From Streptomyces aurantiacus (GTDB taxonomy: Bacteria; Actinomycetota; Actinomycetes; Streptomycetales; Streptomycetaceae), in the NCBI RefSeq assembly GCF_001418335.1, contig NZ_LIPP01000231.1, forward strand, positions 1-42,327: 42,327 bases of DNA, written 5' to 3'. The notes under the pieces were generated by a model, which searched no databases, had not been told where the DNA came from, and was given only the letters and a program-made list of their open reading frames with translations. Position numbers and translations under genes: made by a program. The stretch's first letter is position 1. Each line of letters starts with the position of its first letter. Below are positions 38,415 through 42,327 of this stretch, piece after piece.

Positions 38415-39671
38415 ATGGGGGATCGCGTGTCTGTCGGAACGACGAAATCAGCACTGATCGAGCAAGGGCACTGGCTGACGGTGCGGGACTGCAAGAGGGT
38501 CCTGGTGGTTGTGCACACAGTGACCTTCGCCCAACGACTGCGGGAAGTCTTCGAACTTCTGGAGAACGACCTGCGCATTCAACTGGTCTTCACGGTCGCA
38601 CCACATGCCTTCGGCAACGGAGTCACCGAGTTCCTGCAGAGCCTGGGCATCGCCACGGTGCCCTGGGAAGAGGCCCTGCGGGCCGAGTTCGACCTCGCGC
38701 TCGCGGCGGGCTCCCGCGGAGTGCACGAACTGAGGACTCCGGTCGTACGCATCTCACACGGGGCAGGACAGATAAAACTGCTCACCGACATCACCACGCT
38801 GACGCCCGGTGAGCGGAGGTCGCCCGGGATGCTGAGCCGCCAGCACCTCTTGCACGAGGGGCAGCTGATCCCGGCAGCGATCGTCTACGCCCACGACAGG
38901 GATCTGGAGGAGCTCGCCCGGTCCTGCCCGGAGGCGCTGGAGGTGGCTCACGTGATGGGCGATCCGTGCGTCGACCGGATCACGGCCGGCCGGTCCAGGC
39001 GCGATTCCTACCGCCGTGCGCTGGGAATCGAGGACGGACAGCGGCTCGTGGTGGTCACGTCCACCTGGGGACCGGCTTCGACGTTCGGTCACCTCGACTC
39101 TCTGCTGCCGCAGCTGCTGAGCCGGCTGCCGGACGACGGCTACCGGGTAGCGATGCTGGTCCATCCCAATGTGTTCGCGGGCCACGGCATCCGACAGGTG
39201 CACGGCTGGCTGTCCTGCTGCCAGGGCCTGGGGATCGCGGTCGTCCCCCCGGAAGCCGACTGGCAGGCGCTGCTGATCGCGGCCGACTGGATCATCGGTG
39301 ACCACGGATCGCTCACCGCGTACGGCACGCTCACAGAAGCGACGATGCTGCTGACGGCCGGATCCCGACGTGAGGTGTCGGCCGGCTCCCCGGCGGCTCT
39401 GTTGTCCGCCGTCGCGCCCGTGCTCTCTCCGATGTACCCGCTGGCGGAGCAGCTGGAGTACGCGGCACAGCTGCACCGCCCGGGACAGTACGACCATGTC
39501 GCCGCCTCGCTGTCGTCGGCGCCGGGTCAGTTCCACCGACGGATGCGTTCGGCCCTCTATCGCATGCTCGGGCTGGGAGAACCTGCCCGTCCGCCGTTCG
39601 TCGCACCGCCCCCGCCTCCGCCGTCACTGACGAGGTGGGAGATCTCCGCCGGCAGCGGGGCGGCGCTGTGA
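38415..39671 (+). CDS. GT-B-like protein related to CDP-glycerol glycerophosphotransferases
   Basis: The 418-residue protein has two Rossmann-like halves. The first contains KRVLVVVHTVTFAQRLREV and VVRISHGAGQIKLL. The second contains RLVVVTSTWGPASTFGHL, YRVAMLVHPNVFAGHG and AADWIIGDHGSLTAYG. The last, with Gly-Asp-His-Gly-Ser-x-Thr, resembles the nucleotide-sugar/CDP-glycerol site of TagB/TagF-type transferases. No signal peptide is present. The acceptor is unknown. The ATG at 38415 is used; GTG 38427, with GGGGGA just upstream, is an equally good start. The last four bases overlap the next gene. Confidence 0.65.
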   Translation: MGDRVSVGTTKSALIEQGHWLTVRDCKRVLVVVHTVTFAQRLREVFELLENDLRIQLVFTVAPHAFGNGVTEFLQSLGIATVPWEEALRAEFDLALAAGSRGVHELRTPVVRISHGAGQIKLLTDITTLTPGERRSPGMLSRQHLLHEGQLIPAAIVYAHDRDLEELARSCPEALEVAHVMGDPCVDRITAGRSRRDSYRRALGIEDGQRLVVVTSTWGPASTFGHLDSLLPQLLSRLPDDGYRVAMLVHPNVFAGHGIRQVHGWLSCCQGLGIAVVPPEADWQALLIAADWIIGDHGSLTAYGTLTEATMLLTAGSRREVSAGSPAALLSAVAPVLSPMYPLAEQLEYAAQLHRPGQYDHVAASLSSAPGQFHRRMRSALYRMLGLGEPARPPFVAPPPPPPSLTRWEISAGSGAAL

Positions 39672-40267
39672 GCGGCCGGCGCGCGACCCCGGAGCAGCCG
39701 GATGCCGCGTGGGCCACTGTGTGCTTCTGTGCTGCACGGACCGATGGCACACCGTGTGGTGACGGCCCGGACGACCGGTCGTTCCTCGTCGCCTGGCGTT
39801 CAAAGGCGGCGCACGGTCCGGTTCTTGTCCGGTCCGACCGACTGTCCTCGGCCACGGGACGGCGGGCGTATGCGTATCCGTCTCCCTGCCCGCATGCGCC
39901 GGGCCCGCTTCCCTGCGACGTACATCTGTGGGTGGATGCGGACAGCCGGGAGCGGACAGAGCTCATGGAACACGCCGATGTGCTCGTGAGCGGCGTACCC
40001 CTGCTGCCTGAACCGGCTCACCACCGGGTGCACGAGTTGCTGGCGGGCCACCCTGGATGCCTTGCCGCCGCGGTACCCGGTACGGCCACGACGTGTGTCG
40101 TCGGGGTACGGGACCGTACGGGTGCCGTGTCGTTCGTACGGCCGGAGCAGGGCGGGTCCGATGCTCCACTCCCGACACACGCGGTTGTCTCGGTCGTGCA
40201 CGCCTGGGTGGTGTCCGGGGGATCGCCCCGCGTGCTGAGTTCCCTCGCCCCGATGCCGCGTCGGTGA
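39668..40267 (+). CDS. Unknown protein coupled to the GT-B-like gene
   Basis: The 199-residue protein starts at a GTG that overlaps the preceding stop (GTGA), so it is translationally coupled. Visible segments are WATVCFCAARTDGTP, a Cys/Pro region (YPSPCPHAPGPLPCDVHLWVD), and ELMEHADVLVSGVPLLPEP followed by TTCVVGVRDRTGAVSFVRP, which recalls the C-terminal half of PfkB-type sugar kinases without the ATP-site Asp motif clearly in place. I do not assign a function. It converges on the NB-ARC gene with 28 bases between. Confidence 0.65.
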   Translation: MSGRRATPEQPDAAWATVCFCAARTDGTPCGDGPDDRSFLVAWRSKAAHGPVLVRSDRLSSATGRRAYAYPSPCPHAPGPLPCDVHLWVDADSRERTELMEHADVLVSGVPLLPEPAHHRVHELLAGHPGCLAAAVPGTATTCVVGVRDRTGAVSFVRPEQGGSDAPLPTHAVVSVVHAWVVSGGSPRVLSSLAPMPRR

Positions 40268-40295
40268 CCCACGGGACGGCTGGCCGCGGCGACGA

Positions 40296-42327
40296 TTACG
40301 CCTGGCGCAGCCGGTCGTCCAGACGTTGTGCGTCCTCAGGACTCAGCCGCCGGAAGAGGTCCCGGGCGGCCTCGTAGTGGCGTACTGATTCCACATGATC
40401 ACCACGTGATTCGGCTGCCTGGCCGAGCCATTCCAGGCAGCGCGCCTCCCAGTGCTCGGACCGGGCAACACCCGCTCGGAAACGCGCGAGTGCGTCCCGC
40501 AGTCGCCGGACGCCTTCGGCACGGTCTCCGCCGCTGTCCAGGACATGGCCGAGAAGGGCCAGGACGCGGGTCGCCTCGTACGTCTCTCCCAGCGAGTCCA
40601 GTTCGGTGCCGGCCCGGCGCAGTTGCTCGGCGGCTGTGGCCAGGTCGCCACCGGCCATGGCTGTTTCGCCGAGGCGCCGTCGGGAGAGGGCGGCCCCGCG
40701 CCGGTAGCCGATCGACTCCCTCAGCCTCAGGGCGTGCTCGAAGTGGTCGTGTGCCTCGTCGAGCCGGTGGGTCAGGAGACTGATGTGTCCCAATCCGCTC
40801 GCGGCTTGCGCCTGTTGGCGTACGTCGTTGTCGGCCGTGGCCATCTCCAGCGCCTGCCGGTACCAGTCGGCCGCCTCCGGGTACCGGCCGGCGTTGCGCA
40901 GGCCGATCGCGCCGGAGGTGAGCATGCGGCCCTCACCCTGCCTCGTTCCGCTCCGGCGTGCTGCCTCAAGACCGAGGCGGTGCGCCTCGATCCACATCTC
41001 GGACGGACGCAACCGGAGAAAAAGGGGCCATGCGAGATCCGTGAGACGCCAACAGGAGGTGTGCCAGCCGACCCGGGCCGAGTGCCGTACCGCGCCCATC
41101 AGGTTGTTGCGGTGCTCGTCCAGCCAGGCCAGCGCCTCCTCGGGGCCGTCGAGTGGGGCCGGAGGCACGGTCTCCGCGGGGAGGTCGTGTCCCGGCAGCC
41201 GGTGGCTGGGGGTGAGGATGCTCTCCGCCGAAGCCGCGGTGGACAGGCACCAGTCGACGAAGCAGCGCAGCGTGCGCTCGCGTCGGCCGGGGTTCTCCAG
41301 CTCTTCACCGAGGTGACGGGCGTGTGGTTGGACGAGGTCATGGAATCGATAGGTGCCCGGACCCGTCTCCTCCAGGAGATTCGCCTCCACGAGAGCGTGG
41401 ACGGCGAGGTCGGCGGCGTGCCCGGTGTCCCGTGACCCCTGCCCGTCGTCCGCGAGGGCGGTCAGCAGCGAGAGGTCATGACGATCCGCGGGCAGCAGTC
41501 CCATCCGGCGGTACAGCGCACGGCTCTCGTCCGGGAGGATGTCGTACGACATGTCGAGCGCCGTACGCATCACGGCCTCCCCGTCGACGCGCAGCGTGGC
41601 GACGGCCCCCTGACCACGGGACAGGCTGTCGGCCAGGGCGGACACCGAACGGTGAGGTCTCAGCGCGAGCTGGGCGGAGGCCAGGGCCACTGCCAGGGGC
41701 AGGCGGCCGCACAGTCTGACCACTTCACGCGCAGCGGTCGGCTCCCGCGCCACACGTGTCCCGCCACCGACGGCGAGAAGCTCGACGGCCGAATCGGCGG
41801 GGAGCCCTTCCAGCCGGTGCACGGAAGCGCCGTCGATGCGCAGTCCGGTCAGTGTGCTTCTGCTGGTCACCACGGTGAGGCCGGTCGGCGTACCGAGCAG
41901 GAGCGGGCGTACCTGAGCGGCGGTGAATGCGCTGTCCAGGAGGACGGCCAGCCGCAGCCCCGAGGTCATCGAACGCCACAGCGCGCTCCGTTGCGCGATT
42001 CCGGCCGGCACCGAGGACGCGCCGAGCGCGACCAGGAAGGCTTCCAGGACGACGGCCGGGGAGACGGGCCCGCTTTCCTCGTCGGTGGCCTGTCCGCCCA
42101 GGTCGGCGTAGAACTGGCCATCGGTGAAGCTGCTGGCCTGCTCGTACAGCCACTGGGTGGCGAAGGTGGTCTTCCCGACGCCCGCGAGCCCGCTGACCAC
42201 CAGGACCTGCGGTGCGTGCGTCGGCCGCTGGGCACGCAGAGCGTTCAGAGCCCGCCGGTCGGCCTCCCGGTCGGTGAACCGCGCGGTCACCGGGAGCAGT
42301 TGACGGGGCACGGGGAGACGGGGTGGG
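40296..42327 (-). CDS. NB-ARC/TPR regulator (5' end outside window)
   Basis: The visible 670 or more residues have an NB-ARC ATPase module: VVSGLAGVGKTTFATQW (Walker A), RLAVLLDSAFTAAQVRPLL (Walker B), GLTVVTSRSTLTGL (sensor) and LCGRLPLAVALA (GxP-like). A winged-helix region follows, then six or more TPRs (EGRMLTSGAIGLRNAGRYPE, AASGLGHISLLTHRLDEA, EHWEARCLEWLGQAAESRGD). This is the C-terminal architecture of SARP/AfsR- and XRE-type Streptomyces regulators. The frame stays open to the window edge with PPRLPVPRQLLP, a typical joint before NB-ARC, so a DNA-binding domain probably lies beyond. GTG 42311 is a possible internal start. Confidence 0.88.
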   Translation of the reverse strand, partial: PPRLPVPRQLLPVTARFTDREADRRALNALRAQRPTHAPQVLVVSGLAGVGKTTFATQWLYEQASSFTDGQFYADLGGQATDEESGPVSPAVVLEAFLVALGASSVPAGIAQRSALWRSMTSGLRLAVLLDSAFTAAQVRPLLLGTPTGLTVVTSRSTLTGLRIDGASVHRLEGLPADSAVELLAVGGGTRVAREPTAAREVVRLCGRLPLAVALASAQLALRPHRSVSALADSLSRGQGAVATLRVDGEAVMRTALDMSYDILPDESRALYRRMGLLPADRHDLSLLTALADDGQGSRDTGHAADLAVHALVEANLLEETGPGTYRFHDLVQPHARHLGEELENPGRRERTLRCFVDWCLSTAASAESILTPSHRLPGHDLPAETVPPAPLDGPEEALAWLDEHRNNLMGAVRHSARVGWHTSCWRLTDLAWPLFLRLRPSEMWIEAHRLGLEAARRSGTRQGEGRMLTSGAIGLRNAGRYPEAADWYRQALEMATADNDVRQQAQAASGLGHISLLTHRLDEAHDHFEHALRLRESIGYRRGAALSRRRLGETAMAGGDLATAAEQLRRAGTELDSLGETYEATRVLALLGHVLDSGGDRAEGVRRLRDALARFRAGVARSEHWEARCLEWLGQAAESRGDHVESVRHYEAARDLFRRLSPEDAQRLDDRLRQA

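Overview
The window has very high G+C with strong third-position GC bias, GTG starts, 4-bp ATGA overlaps and G-rich ribosome binding sites. It encodes a Spo0M-like protein, an MMPL exporter, SCO-type conserved proteins and a regulator with a TTA codon. All of this points to a Streptomyces chromosome. No rRNA, tRNA, CRISPR array, phage or insertion sequence was recognised. Functions come from reading translated motifs by eye; no database search was possible.

Layout. 1-0.9 kb: the start of a Spo0M-like protein and a stand-alone HflX N-domain protein. 1.2-3.6 kb: two coupled CNNM/CBS membrane proteins ending at a strong terminator. 3.7-7.1 kb, minus strand: GNAT acetyltransferase, a zinc-ribbon/membrane protein of SCO2400 type, a small membrane protein and a Crp/Fnr-like regulator. 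7.1-8.8 kb: a long stretch with no convincing gene. 8.8-12.4 kb, minus strand: a MerR-like regulator, an SCO5918-type protein, a DEAD-box RNA helicase and a cold-shock protein, separated by very large hairpins; this looks like the conserved Streptomyces cold-shock/helicase neighbourhood. 12.7 kb: the 3' remnant of an aminoglycoside phosphotransferase-like gene. 13-17 kb: a secreted lipase and an MMPL transporter, divergent around paired TTAC-N6-GTAA palindromes. 17.2-19.2 kb: a NarL-type two-component system. 19.2-22.2 kb: two secreted proteins (DUF4394 and DUF5707) around a PucR-type regulator with an in-frame TTA codon. 22.5-26.0 kb: a second NarL-type system whose kinase has two transmitter modules, the second degenerate, plus a small membrane protein. 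26.1-28.0 kb: a secreted GH5-like glycoside hydrolase.

28.2-35.1 kb is the most interesting block. A minus-strand operon encodes 4-oxalomesaconate hydratase (LigJ), a 2-pyrone-4,6-dicarboxylate hydrolase (LigI-like) and an MFS transporter. Divergent to it is an operon of OmpR-type response regulator, sensor kinase and a TAXI-type solute-binding protein with no TRAP permease genes here. I infer a carboxylate-sensing circuit controlling a piece of the protocatechuate/gallate meta-cleavage pathway.

35.2-42.3 kb: a helicase-associated/WYL-like protein whose conserved N-terminus lies upstream of any usual start codon; a small membrane protein with serine at every third residue for 24 repeats; a GT-B/CDP-glycerol-transferase-like protein coupled to an unknown protein; and a partial NB-ARC/TPR regulator. 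Short tandem repeats of 5-22 bp recur throughout, many in frame inside genes, which is a distinctive trait of this segment.
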